Below are positions 1-8,196 of a stretch of DNA of 64,000 nucleotides, one piece after another; within the stretch, counting starts at the first letter, position 1, and every line of letters starts with the position of its first letter. The notes below the pieces were generated by a model. That model was not told the origin of the DNA. It searched no databases and worked only from the letters and a program-made list of their open reading frames with translations. Origin of the DNA: Glaciimonas soli (GTDB lineage Bacteria; Pseudomonadota; Gammaproteobacteria; Burkholderiales; Burkholderiaceae_D); contig NZ_WINI01000001.1 of assembly GCF_009497155.1 (NCBI RefSeq), positions 186,001-250,000 on the forward strand, in the 5' to 3' direction. The translations under genes were made by a program, and so were the position numbers.

Positions 1-99
1 CCGCGGGAAATGGCTGGCACCGTGTTGTATTTGGTTTCCGATGCAGCCAGTTACACCACCGGCGAATGCATAGTCGTCGATGGTGGCCTCACCCTTTAA
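1..99 (+). CDS. Short-chain dehydrogenase/reductase, C-terminal end only
   Basis: The window opens inside this gene; 32 codons and a TAA stop are visible in frame 1. The residues read as the C-terminal end of a classical SDR: a helix with VLYLVSD, then the [12 protein letters not shown] strand and loop that closes the Rossmann fold and begins the C-terminal tail. The substrate cannot be inferred from this piece. It is followed 19 bp later by a second SDR gene on the same strand, so the two are probably cotranscribed with the acyl-CoA dehydrogenase gene behind them, perhaps in one degradation pathway (inference). Confidence 0.8.
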   Translation, partial: PREMAGTVLYLVSDAASYTTGECIVVDGGLTL

Positions 100-118
100 A
101 TGAATGAAAGAGATAACC

Positions 119-883
119 ATGCAAATTGAAAATTTTCATAACAAGGTGATCATGATTACCGGTGCCGCCAGCGGATTTGGAAAATTATTGGCTGAGCAAC
201 TGGCCGGTCTTGGTGCCCGACTGATACTTGGTGATCGGAACGAAACTGGTTTGGCTGAGGTCGCCGCTTTACTGCGGAAAAGTGGTGCCGAAGTGGTTGC
301 CATGCGCTGCGACGTCAGTCATGAAGCGGATGTTAAGGCGTTGGTAGATGCGGGTGTAAAAAATTTTGGTCGATTGGATATCGGCGTAAATAACGCTGGT
401 TTGTCTTCGCCTATGAAATCACTGTTGGACACCGAAGAGAGCGATTTGGATATTAATTTCGCAGTGAACGCGAAAGGTGTTTTCTTCGGCATGAAATACC
501 AGATTAAACAGATGCTTACGCAAGGTGGCGGTACGGTCTTGAACGTTAGTTCTATGGCCGGACTCGGCGGTGCTCCTAAGCTGGCTGCCTATTGTGCTTC
601 TAAACACGCCGTCGTCGGTTTAACCAAAACGGCGGCGATCGAGTTCGGGCGCAAAAACATTCGCGTCAATGCTATCTGCCCCTTTTATAGTCTGACGCCG
701 ATGGTTACCGACAGCTTGGCGGGCGATCTGGAGTCTCAGCAACTGCTTGCCACCGGCTCACCGATGAAGCGTCTCGGTCAGCCTCAGGAGATTGTCAGTG
801 TGATGTTAATGCTCTGCGCCCCTGAAAACAGTTATATGACCGGTCAGGCAATCGCGGTTGATGGCGGCGTATCGGCTAGCTAA
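119..883 (+). CDS. Short-chain dehydrogenase/reductase (SDR)
   Basis: 254-residue classical SDR, the normal family length. Visible motifs are the nucleotide-binding TGAASGFG near residues 13-20, NNAG near 87-90, the catalytic Ser in NVSSMAG and the YCASK catalytic Tyr/Lys pair, then the GQAIAVDGG C-terminal motif. It should be a soluble NAD(P)-dependent alcohol or keto reductase. I chose the ATG at 119 because an AAAGAG stretch precedes it; an in-frame ATG at 104 would add five residues. It lies between another SDR and an acyl-CoA dehydrogenase, which suggests a beta-oxidation-like or hydroxyacid pathway. The exact substrate is unknown. Confidence 0.88.
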   Translation: MQIENFHNKVIMITGAASGFGKLLAEQLAGLGARLILGDRNETGLAEVAALLRKSGAEVVAMRCDVSHEADVKALVDAGVKNFGRLDIGVNNAGLSSPMKSLLDTEESDLDINFAVNAKGVFFGMKYQIKQMLTQGGGTVLNVSSMAGLGGAPKLAAYCASKHAVVGLTKTAAIEFGRKNIRVNAICPFYSLTPMVTDSLAGDLESQQLLATGSPMKRLGQPQEIVSVMLMLCAPENSYMTGQAIAVDGGVSAS

Positions 884-944
884 TTTCGGCAACGTAAATC
901 ACCATCAATGATTGCCAACATTGAACGCAATAGAAAGGTCCATC

Positions 945-2195
945 ATGGATTTTGGATATACAGCAAAGGTAGAAGGTCTGCGTACCCGCGTGCGCAATTT
1001 TATGGATCAACATATCCTGCCGCGCGTGCGTCAGTATAACGAAGAGGTACATGCTGGCATCTTCCCGGTATCGTTCATGGAAGACCTGAAAGCACTGGCG
1101 AAAGCGGAAGGTTTGTGGAATCTGTTTTTGCCTCATCTGGACGATAGCGAACCCGGCACCGGTTTGAGTAATCTCGAATACGCGCCACTGGCAGAAATCA
1201 TGGGGCGTATCAGCTGGGCGTCAGAAGTATTTAATTGCAATGCGCCGGACACGGGCAATATGGAATTGCTGCATATGTTTGCCACACAGGCGCAACGTAA
1301 ACAATGGCTGCAGCCGTTACTGAATGGCGAGATTCGTTCCGCCTTCGCCATGACAGAACCGGACGTAGCATCCTCCGACGCAACCAACATCACTACCCTG
1401 ATCCAGCGCGATGGTGATGACTATGTGATCAATGGTCGCAAATGGTTTATTACCAACGCCGCGCATCCGAATTGCAAGATTTTTATCCTGATGGGCAAGA
1501 CCGATCCGACTGCCGCATCTCATCAGCAGCAGAGCATGATTCTGGTGCCACGGGATACCGCTGGCGTAGAGATTGTACGGAACATCAATATCATGAATCA
1601 TCACGCCCCCGAAGGACATTGCGAGATAGTGTTTCGCAATGTGCGCGTGCCAGTCAGCAATTTACTAGGCGAGGAGGGCAGTGGCTTTGCGCTAGCTCAG
1701 GCGCGTTTGGGGCCAGGTCGCATTCATCATTGCATGCGCTCGATAGGGGCGGCGGAACTGGCATTAGAGTTGATGATAGCGCGAGCAAAAGAACGCCAAA
1801 GTTTTGGCAAGTATTTGCATCAACATGGCATCATTTCGGAGTGGATTGCACGTTCGCGCATCGAGATCGAGCAGGCACGTTTGCTTGTTTTGAAAACGGC
1901 ATGGATGATCGACAACGTCGGCGCCAAGGACGCGCGCAAGGAGATCGCCATGATCAAAGCATTAGTACCGTCGGTTCACACAGCAGTCTGCGATCGCGCC
2001 ATGCAAACTTTTGGCGCTATGGGACTTAGTCCCGACACGCCGCTCGCTGACCACTGGACGTGGGGCCGGGCCCTGCGTTACGCCGACGGCCCTGATGAGG
2101 TGCATCTGAAATCCATCGCCAACATGGAAATCAAGGAAAGCCAGAAAACACCGGGGAGCACGGCGGCTTATCTTACGCCGCCGATACGGCAGTAA
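945..2195 (+). CDS. Acyl-CoA dehydrogenase family protein
   Basis: 416 residues with the three-part acyl-CoA dehydrogenase architecture: an N-terminal helical domain, a middle beta domain with AFAMTEPDVASSDA and WFITNAAHPNCKIFILMGKTD (FAD and substrate binding), and a C-terminal helical domain with RQSFGKYL and AMQTFGAMGLSPDTPLADHW. It resembles the ACAD10/11-like group of somewhat over 400 residues more than the 380-residue short-chain enzymes. It should oxidise an acyl-CoA to the enoyl-CoA and pass electrons to ETF. The start at 945 has a GAAAGG ribosome-binding site; an upstream in-frame start at 912 would add eleven unlikely residues. Probably in one operon with the preceding SDR genes. 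Confidence 0.88.
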   Translation: MDFGYTAKVEGLRTRVRNFMDQHILPRVRQYNEEVHAGIFPVSFMEDLKALAKAEGLWNLFLPHLDDSEPGTGLSNLEYAPLAEIMGRISWASEVFNCNAPDTGNMELLHMFATQAQRKQWLQPLLNGEIRSAFAMTEPDVASSDATNITTLIQRDGDDYVINGRKWFITNAAHPNCKIFILMGKTDPTAASHQQQSMILVPRDTAGVEIVRNINIMNHHAPEGHCEIVFRNVRVPVSNLLGEEGSGFALAQARLGPGRIHHCMRSIGAAELALELMIARAKERQSFGKYLHQHGIISEWIARSRIEIEQARLLVLKTAWMIDNVGAKDARKEIAMIKALVPSVHTAVCDRAMQTFGAMGLSPDTPLADHWTWGRALRYADGPDEVHLKSIANMEIKESQKTPGSTAAYLTPPIRQ

Positions 2196-2352
2196 CTGGT
2201 TAAAAAACTAGACATTACGCAAGATATTAACCTTCTCCATTAGGCGACAAAAAAATGGATACTTCACATCGTCGCAGGGCCAAGTGCATGTGGGGAAAAC
2301 TGAGAACCCACTGAACGCCTGCTGGCCATATCGTGACCGAAACAGGGAGCAG

Positions 2353-3426
2353 CTATCCGCCTCCAAGACCTAGAAACACGAAGGGCTTGGATGGCTGAAA
2401 GTGCGAACTCGCATCGCCACTAAACGTATTACGCTGATTTTTTCCAAGATCCAGTTTTAAAACCTTGCCATTGGTGGCATCAAAATTCACTTTCTTAAGA
2501 TCGACCCAAAACGTATTCGGAGTTAAAGCCGACTCGAAGAAGTAGAGCATCCGTTTTTGGTCGGCCACCGTGCGCCAGCGAGTTGACGATATATTAGGTT
2601 GTCCTTCGGTGACGATGCCAAATGGCACTGACGTATTTCTGATGACACTGAAAACGCTGGCAAGCGCGACAACTGGATCTTCGCTCTTAGGAATAGCGTT
2701 AATGTAAAAGGATGCACGCGCAAAGCGATCAGCGGCGCGATTGGTGCCTGGTAGCATGACTGTGCCCCCAATGTCTTTCCAGTAAGCGTTCAGCGCCAGT
2801 TGCTGATCGAAGGAGGGCGAATTGGTCATCACTTGAAACTGACGTCCATGATGAATGACGAGCTTCCCACCAATGTATTCAAATATGGCACTGTCGCCGC
2901 TGGCGTCGGATATGGAGAGATGAAGATTAGCTAGACGGTTTTGTCCCGGCACATTGTCAGTCACGGCAAGAAACGGCTCCTTCTCCAGGACACTGACCGC
3001 TTCGGCCACTGTCGCGAAATTATCTAGAACATATTGGGCCCAGAGAGAAAGGGCCAAGGCTGGTTTGTCCTTTGTGTAAGCCGGATATTGTGATTCGGCG
3101 AGCCACAAAAGTTGGGCTGAGAGACCCTTTTCGTTTAATCCATCTGTGGTTGCCACGTCATATGCTGATGCGATAACGCTGCCGTATTTGGAAGTCCATT
3201 CCAGGGAATTCGGGCCGCCTTGACCAGTACGATGGATACCTCTCGGAAACGCCCAGAGGTTAGTGCCGATGTCTTCATTCCAATCCATCGATCTGGCAGT
3301 AATAACATCGCCATTCGCACCCAAATAAACCAACCGGGTACACGCATCGACGGGAGTCGCCGGCGCACCGAGAGCAAAAATTGCCGCACATACGAGAGGT
3401 TTAACCCAACGAATTTTGTTGTCCAT
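2353..3426 (-). CDS. Exported choloylglycine hydrolase / penicillin V acylase family amidase
   Basis: 357 residues. An N-terminal signal peptide (basic start, then a hydrophobic AAIFALGAPATPVDA stretch) leads straight to CTRLVY. The Cys is the N-terminal nucleophile that this Ntn-hydrolase family exposes after processing. Downstream motifs typical of the family include RSMDWNED and NSPSFDQQL. The family hydrolyses linear amide C-N bonds (bile salts, penicillin V, acyl-homoserine lactones); in Gram-negative bacteria a periplasmic enzyme acting on AHLs or penicillin V is plausible, but the substrate is inference. Start chosen at 3426, which has GGAG upstream. The LysR gene that follows at 3535 is read in the same direction and lies upstream of it. 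Confidence 0.85.
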   Translation of the reverse strand: MDNKIRWVKPLVCAAIFALGAPATPVDACTRLVYLGANGDVITARSMDWNEDIGTNLWAFPRGIHRTGQGGPNSLEWTSKYGSVIASAYDVATTDGLNEKGLSAQLLWLAESQYPAYTKDKPALALSLWAQYVLDNFATVAEAVSVLEKEPFLAVTDNVPGQNRLANLHLSISDASGDSAIFEYIGGKLVIHHGRQFQVMTNSPSFDQQLALNAYWKDIGGTVMLPGTNRAADRFARASFYINAIPKSEDPVVALASVFSVIRNTSVPFGIVTEGQPNISSTRWRTVADQKRMLYFFESALTPNTFWVDLKKVNFDATNGKVLKLDLGKNQRNTFSGDASSHFQPSKPFVFLGLGGG

Positions 3427-3534
3427 TTCGCAATCTCCAATCAGAATTATGTTGAAGTAGCTAATCATCGCACTGACAGCGAACGTGCTGCGCTCACTAA
3501 CGATGTTTGGTGGATTGTACTTGCTAATCGTCGT

Positions 3535-4455
3535 TTATTTCCGCAGCGGCTCCGCTAGCCAGCTTTCCAGAAATTGCACGCATACACGCACATTCGCTGT
3601 CGTTCCCAATCGCGTAGGATAAATCGCCCACACGTCGGCCTCCTGGCTGTAATCTGGAAGTACCCTGATCAAACGCCCATCGGCAAGGCTAGGGGCAACA
3701 TCCCAGATCGAGCGCAAGATAATGCCATGACCGTCGATTGCCCATTGATGGACCAGTTCACCGTTGTTGGTCGAAAGAGGGCCTTTGACCCGCACGGTTT
3801 CGGGGCCGTGGGATCCGGACAGCTTCCAGCGTCCGAAATCCTGGTCGCGTTCACGGATCACGATGCATTTATGTTGCAGAAGATCGGCGAGTTGTTGCGG
3901 CGTGCCATTGCGCTCCAGATACGTCGGCGAGGCGCACAGAATGCGTGAATTCGCGGCTATCCGTCGAGCGATTAAATGCGACTCTTGTACCTGACCCACG
4001 CGAATATCGAGATGAAATCCTTCAGCGATAAGATCGACCGGCCGGTCCAGTAATTCGAGCTGCACTTCCAGCTCGGGATATTCACGCACCAGCGCCGAGA
4101 TGGCTGGTGCAATCCAATTGCGGCCAAATCCTGAACTGGTGCACAAGCGCAGTAGTCCACGTGGCGAACTTCCTTTCTGGGATATCGTTTCTCCAAGCTG
4201 GTCGACGTCCTCCAGGATGCGTTGCGCCCACTCGTGGACAATACTGCCGTGCTCGGTCAACGAGACTTTGCGTGTTGTCCGATGTAGTAATCGTACCCGC
4301 AAAGTTTTTTCCAGGATGGCGATGCGCTTGCTCACGAGCGCGTTGGAAACCCTAAGCTCTAGTGCTGACGCAGCAAAACTTTGCTTACGCACAACAACAC
4401 AAAAGAGGCTGAGATCGTCCAGAAGGGGCCGGTTTATTTTAATATCTGTACGCAT
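3535..4455 (-). CDS. LysR-family transcriptional regulator
   Basis: 306 residues, the usual LysR length. The N-terminal winged HTH reads LSLFCVVVRKQSFAASALEL...VSNALVSKRIAILEKTLRVRLLHRTTRKVSLTE, and the rest is a periplasmic-binding-protein-like effector domain. It is divergent from the tartrate-dehydrogenase-like gene that starts at 4592, with a 136-bp AT-rich gap between them. The simplest model is that it controls that gene, as is common for LysR proteins next to ttuC-type genes. It might also read into the amidase gene downstream. Confidence 0.9.
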   Translation of the reverse strand: MRTDIKINRPLLDDLSLFCVVVRKQSFAASALELRVSNALVSKRIAILEKTLRVRLLHRTTRKVSLTEHGSIVHEWAQRILEDVDQLGETISQKGSSPRGLLRLCTSSGFGRNWIAPAISALVREYPELEVQLELLDRPVDLIAEGFHLDIRVGQVQESHLIARRIAANSRILCASPTYLERNGTPQQLADLLQHKCIVIRERDQDFGRWKLSGSHGPETVRVKGPLSTNNGELVHQWAIDGHGIILRSIWDVAPSLADGRLIRVLPDYSQEADVWAIYPTRLGTTANVRVCVQFLESWLAEPLRK

Positions 4456-4591
4456 AAACGCGGTTCAAGTCGAAAGCATTATTCACGATACGTGTTCTTT
4501 TTGGCTACGAATTACTTAATTATATATTTCTTCGTATTTAGTAATATGAGTTTGTTTGCTAACTCTCTCGAACCGGTTAACGGTAAATACT

Positions 4592-5668
4592 ATGAAAATC
4601 CATAAAATTGCAGTAATTGCTGGCGACGGCATCGGTAACGAAGTGATGCCGGAAGGTTTGCGCGTGCTGGAAGCGACCGCGCGTAAATTTAACATTGCCC
4701 TTGAGTTCACGACCATGGAATGGGCCAATTGCGATTATTACCTCAAGCATGGTCAGATGATGCCAGACGATTGGCGACAGCAGCTCGACGGTTTCGAAGC
4801 GATCTATTTCGGCGCTGCCGGCATGCCCGACAAAGTGCCCGATCATATTTCGTTGTGGGGCTCGTTGCTCAAATTCCGGCGCGACTACGATCAATACGTC
4901 AACTTACGCCCGGTACGCCTGATGCCTGGCGTGCCTTGCCCGCTGGCCAACCGCAAGCCGGGCGACATCGACTTCTACGTCGTGCGCGAAAACACTGAAG
5001 GCGAATACTCATCAGTTGGTGGGAAGATGTTCGACAACACCGACCGTGAGTTTGTGGTGCAAGATGCGATTTTCACGCGCAAGGGTACCGACAGGATACT
5101 GAAGTATGCATTCGACCTGGCGCAAAGCCGGCCAAAGAAACACCTGACCTCAGCCACTAAATCGAACGGTATTTCGATCAGCATGCCGTACTGGGATGAA
5201 CGTGTGGAAGCGATGGCGCCATCGTATGCCGACGTCCGTTGGGATAAGTATCACATCGATATATTGTGCGCTCGCTTCGTGCTCTCGCCGGAACGTTTCG
5301 ACGTGGTGGTGGCATCAAACCTGTTCGGCGACATCTTGTCCGATCTTGGTCCTGCATGCACCGGTACGATCGGCATCGCACCGTCGGCAAATCTGAATCC
5401 GGATCGCACGTTTCCATCGCTGTTCGAGCCAGTGCATGGTTCAGCGCCTGATATTTTCGGTAAAAACATCGCCAATCCGATTGGTATGATTTGGTCCGGC
5501 GCGATGATGCTGGACTTCCTTGGAAATGGCGACGCGAACTACACGGCTGCGCACGACGCCATCATGAAGGCGATCGAAACCGTGCTGGTGCAGGGCCCAA
5601 ATACGCCCGACCTCGGTGGCAGCGGCAACACGACCGACGTTGGCAAGGCAATCGCCGCCGCGCTCTGA
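4592..5668 (+). CDS. ttuC: Tartrate dehydrogenase / isopropylmalate dehydrogenase family
   Basis: 358 residues of the beta-decarboxylating dehydrogenase family. Visible features are the N-terminal AVIAGDGIGNEV loop, the substrate-binding LRPVRLMPGV segment, the ENTEGEYSSVGG loop, the metal-binding Asp pair around ASNLFGDILSDLG, and the NAD-binding FEPVHGSAPDIFGK. The WANCDYYLKHGQMMPDDW region is typical of tartrate dehydrogenases rather than LeuB or Icd. It should oxidise tartrate or D-malate with NAD and Mn/K ions. The ATG at 4592 is chosen over an upstream start at 4556 because the family begins just there (MKIHKIAVIAGDG). Divergent LysR gene upstream. Confidence 0.88.
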   Translation: MKIHKIAVIAGDGIGNEVMPEGLRVLEATARKFNIALEFTTMEWANCDYYLKHGQMMPDDWRQQLDGFEAIYFGAAGMPDKVPDHISLWGSLLKFRRDYDQYVNLRPVRLMPGVPCPLANRKPGDIDFYVVRENTEGEYSSVGGKMFDNTDREFVVQDAIFTRKGTDRILKYAFDLAQSRPKKHLTSATKSNGISISMPYWDERVEAMAPSYADVRWDKYHIDILCARFVLSPERFDVVVASNLFGDILSDLGPACTGTIGIAPSANLNPDRTFPSLFEPVHGSAPDIFGKNIANPIGMIWSGAMMLDFLGNGDANYTAAHDAIMKAIETVLVQGPNTPDLGGSGNTTDVGKAIAAAL

Positions 5669-5974
5669 CCTGAAAGGCTTTGATCCTAAACGATCACGGT
5701 GAAAAACAACAATTCAATGTCGTTCCTGAAAGGGCGGCATGTCATTGACCTTATCCGGGTCGCACCGGTGAGCGCTATGAATGACTGACTGTTCATGTAC
5801 AACGACCGATCACGAGATTTGAATGGTCCGCCGCAACGGGATGAAATCTGTCTGTCTGACACGAACGCATCAGTTCAGATAAACCGAGCTGGTCGCGATT
5901 GCCATTCCATTTGATTACTGGCACGATGAATATTTTCCTACAGCATCGTTCGGTTTTTTATGGAAGGCAGTCAC
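5669..5974 (+). other. Gap without a recognisable gene
   Basis: About 300 bases between the tartrate dehydrogenase gene and the DinB-like fragment. I find no open frame with family resemblance, no clear terminator and no repeat. It may be decayed sequence, in line with the two gene fragments that follow. Confidence 0.5.
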
Positions 5975-6121
5975 ATGTTCATTGAAGCATTCAATTACAA
6001 GCGCTGGTCTGATCAACGCACTTTGGAGGCGATAAGAAGCATTAACGGGAAAGAATTTCCTTCTGCCGTTAAATTCGCACAGCAACAACTAAATCATATG
6101 ATCAGAGTGGAGGAGCTATGA
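5975..6121 (+). pseudogene. DinB-like protein, N-terminal fragment
   Basis: 48 codons from ATG to TGA. The peptide (starting MFIEAFNYKRWSDQRTLEAI and ending LNHMIRVEEL) matches the first helices of DinB/YfiT-type four-helix proteins, where a Y..W.N..LL pattern is followed by a helix carrying the first metal-ligand His (here the H of LNHM). A full protein would be about 150-170 residues, so two thirds is missing. The stop lies inside the open frame of the TssA-like fragment that begins here, so two unrelated gene remnants are joined, as expected after a deletion. Confidence 0.6.
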
Positions 6122-6521
6122 TGTCGCGCCGGATTTACGTGCCGTGCAAAAACTGGTAGGTTTATTTAGTAGAAAAGATCAACCACAAAATGCAAGTATC
6201 TCCGCGCCCAAAAAACTGCTGAATGTTATTCAGGCCGCCATCGCAACACCTGCCGAACCGGCCAATCAACCACCATCATTACCAGCTTCGCCTATGCAAA
6301 CCAATTCATTCGAACTACAAGACGACTCCATTCAGGATCGTGAAATGGCCTTACAAGCGATGATCAAAGCACGGGAATGGTTTGAGCAGGCTGAGCCGAG
6401 CAGTCCGGTGTCAGTGCTATTACGGCAGGCGGAGAAGATGGTGGGGAGACGGTTTTCTGAAGTAGTGCAGTGTATTCCGCTGGAATTGTTGGAGCGGTGG
6501 GAGCAGGAAGAAAAGGGATAG
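6102..6521 (+). pseudogene. TssA (ImpA) C-terminal fragment of a type VI secretion gene
   Basis: An open frame that begins without a sensible start (earliest possible start is a GTG at 6144) and reads APDLRAVQKLVGLFSRK, a linker, then REMALQAMIKAREWFEQAEP, SSPVSVLLRQAEKMVGRRF and SEVVQC. The REDAL...YF...EPSSPV..LL..A..WVG.DF pattern is the conserved C-terminal region of TssA/ImpA proteins, the T6SS baseplate and tail-cap components. Those proteins are usually 340-500 residues, so only the last third remains. No other T6SS gene is present in the window. Probably non-functional. Confidence 0.62.
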
Positions 6522-6733
6522 GTATTGAAAATATATACAAATATCGATTTGTACTTTCTCACTAATTTCTCAAATAGTCCTACGTCATTGCTAAAATGAC
6601 TAGTAAATTTCAATCTATTACCAATCAAAATACTATGTTTGAAATTAGAAAAATTGCTTCCACCCGGTACGCGTAACGTGCGTTGTTATCGCTTGCCAGA
6701 CTACCCAACTGGTTACCGGTTAAGAATTGGAAC

Positions 6734-6898
6734 ATGGCTAGGCGAAGACAAGAATATCGTTTTATCGCTATCCATAAAAAACGCCTCCTAGATGGAGGCA
6801 TTTCAAATAGAGAATTACCAGATCTCTTAGCTTGTTGCCGGTTGAAGTGTGAGGGAAAGAAGCCACCGTTTAAGGGCTGCAAATTTTGCTCTAGATGA
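6734..6898 (+). CDS. Small basic Cys-containing hypothetical protein
   Basis: 54 codons starting MARRRQEYRFIAIHKKRLLD. It is Arg/Lys rich and ends in a cluster of five cysteines (CCRLKCEG...GCKFCSR) that could bind a metal. The family is not recognised. It sits just before the dif-like site, outside the putative phage elements, on the plus strand. No strong ribosome-binding site is seen, so it may be spurious or a remnant. Confidence 0.35.
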   Translation: MARRRQEYRFIAIHKKRLLDGGISNRELPDLLACCRLKCEGKKPPFKGCKFCSR

Positions 6899-6929
6899 TC
6901 TGGTTTTCTTGGATAAGCGCAGGCATCGT

Positions 6930-6957
6930 ATTTTACATAATATAAATTATGCGAAAT
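6930..6957. other. dif: dif-like XerCD recombination site
   Basis: A 28-bp site with two 11-bp arms, ATTTTACATAA and TTATGCGAAAT, around a TATAAA centre. Read on the minus strand it is close to proteobacterial dif: the arms become ATTTCGCATAA and TTATGTAAAAT, matching the E. coli dif core CGCATAA...TTATGT. By my count it is about 23 of 28 identical to E. coli dif. It marks the left end of two tandem elements, as at the dif locus of Vibrio cholerae that holds CTX and TLC phages. Confidence 0.75.
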
Positions 6958-6968
6958 TCGCCAGTGCG

Positions 6969-6981
6969 AGACAAATTGTCT
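6969..6981. promoter_or_regulatory. Palindromic operator-like site, copy 1 (AGACAAATTGTCT)
   Basis: A 13-bp palindrome, AGACAAATTGTCT, located 57 bp before the plus-strand regulator gene. Three near-identical copies lie 7.7 kb away at the other end of element 1. In the excised circle all four would lie between the divergent regulator and the Rep operon, a typical repressor operator layout. Confidence 0.55.
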
Positions 6982-7037
6982 AATTTTAATTGCTTGAAAG
7001 CTACTTAATTATATTTATGATTGAGGGCTTTTTGATT

Positions 7038-7517
7038 ATGAATGGCTATCACTATCGACGTACGCCCCGCGACGCATGGGGAATCAATCCATTCAAGGAG
7101 TATCTGCACGACCTAACGGCTATGAAGCCAGAAAGCATCCAAGCTCTATGCAAATGGCTAGATATCAGTCTCAAAACTATGCAACGCTATATTTCAGGAG
7201 AAACGCACGTTCCACGTGCTATCTGCTATGCGCTGTATCACGAATCACAATGGGGAAAACAACTTGCCTATACCGAGGCTTTTAACGACCGGCAAATACA
7301 GTTCATGCAAATTAATGAACTCAAGAGCCAAGTACGGAATTTAGAGACTAACTTGGCCGACACCCGCCGCGCATTGGCCGAAGCGGAAAAACATACCGCT
7401 GCCATATCAAGCGCCTCTAATGATGCAACATATGGAATTAAGAGAGAGCCTCGCAATCCACATGCTTTTACGGCGTTTAAGCTGAAGGCATCATATAGAC
7501 GCCATCAGCGGAGATAA
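7038..7517 (+). CDS. Putative phage regulator (HTH-like) of element 1
   Basis: 159 residues. The N-terminal half has a helix-turn-helix-like stretch (SIQALCKWLDISLKTMQRYI, followed by SGETHVP and a Tyr/Trp-rich helix) resembling the DUF3653-type phage regulators. A central coiled coil (INELKSQVRNLETNLADTRR) suggests dimerisation, and the C-terminus is basic (KASYRRHQRR). The regulator gene of element 2 at 15021 has the same organisation: the same distance from its att site and a similar W.....VP motif. It is the obvious candidate to bind the AGACAAATTGTCT sites. ATG at 7038 preferred over an upstream start at 6990, since homologous regulators begin about here. Confidence 0.7.
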   Translation: MNGYHYRRTPRDAWGINPFKEYLHDLTAMKPESIQALCKWLDISLKTMQRYISGETHVPRAICYALYHESQWGKQLAYTEAFNDRQIQFMQINELKSQVRNLETNLADTRRALAEAEKHTAAISSASNDATYGIKREPRNPHAFTAFKLKASYRRHQRR

Positions 7518-7520
7518 TCT

Positions 7521-7769
7521 TTACTTTGGTCTATCTGCGGTTGCCGATGTGAACTCATCTAAGATGAAATTCGTCTCCGCGACAGCCGCCTTATAGTCTT
7601 CATTTGCGGCGTTAAGCTCTTCTATATCCGCTATTGTTGGAGCGCCACCGTCTTCTGGTGCTAACGGTTTAATGATCTTTTGAAAAAACCTTTGACGCCT
7701 CTCAAACGCATTCTGCTCATTTTTCATTGCATTCTGTACTTTAATACGCCGTTCTTCAAATTCTGTCAT
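7521..7769 (-). CDS. Small charged hypothetical protein, last gene of element 1
   Basis: 82 residues, highly charged and predicted largely helical (MTEFEERRIKVQNAMKNEQN, then IADIEELNAANEDYKAAVAE). No known family recognised. Start at ATG 7769 with a GAGG ribosome-binding site. It is convergent with the plus-strand regulator, ending only 4 bp from it, so there is no room for a separate terminator. Probably the last gene of the long minus-strand operon. Confidence 0.6.
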   Translation of the reverse strand: MTEFEERRIKVQNAMKNEQNAFERRQRFFQKIIKPLAPEDGGAPTIADIEELNAANEDYKAAVAETNFILDEFTSATADRPK

Positions 7770-7804
7770 TACCACCTCAAAATAGTTTGCGTAAATGATA
7801 ACTC

Positions 7805-8188
7805 TTAGTTATCTAATGCAATTGCCCTAACATTTCTTTTCCACACTGATTTTATATGCCAACCACACAAAACAACCATTGCCATATCAATGCAAAATTC
7901 AATCCTCTGTGCGTCGCTAAAAAAAGCAAAAAATACACCCATAACAAACCAAATAAATATCAGTGCAAATAAATCAATCAGCGTTATCACTATCTTCTTT
8001 AGCGTCCCGGCATTCTCGCTCTTTGTCCACACTAAACCAATGAACCACCCACACATAATAACCACCGCGCAATCAATGTAAAACTCAAACTTTGAGTATT
8101 CAAAAAGAGATAAAATCAATCTTACTAAAAGCAGTATTAAAATAACAAATATAACATTTGCTATCGTTAGCGATATTTTCTTAAACAT
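7805..8188 (-). CDS. Membrane protein with internal duplication (element 1)
   Basis: 127 residues with about four membrane segments. The two halves are clearly duplicated: a hydrophobic helix, then EFYIDCAVVIMCGWFIGLVW in the first half and EFCIDMAMVVLCGWHIKSVW in the second, each followed by a short basic loop. Function unknown; a virion or lysis membrane protein is possible. Start at ATG 8188, preceded by AGGGG at good spacing and just after the stop of the upstream gene; an ATG at 8209 would overlap that gene. Confidence 0.65.
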   Translation of the reverse strand: MFKKISLTIANVIFVILILLLVRLILSLFEYSKFEFYIDCAVVIMCGWFIGLVWTKSENAGTLKKIVITLIDLFALIFIWFVMGVFFAFFSDAQRIEFCIDMAMVVLCGWHIKSVWKRNVRAIALDN

Positions 8189-8196
8189 TCGCGCCC

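Noticed and set aside
2196-2352. Possible transposon remnant between the acyl-CoA dehydrogenase and amidase genes
   Set aside because: No inverted repeats or transposase-like frame could be read; treated as ordinary intergenic sequence.
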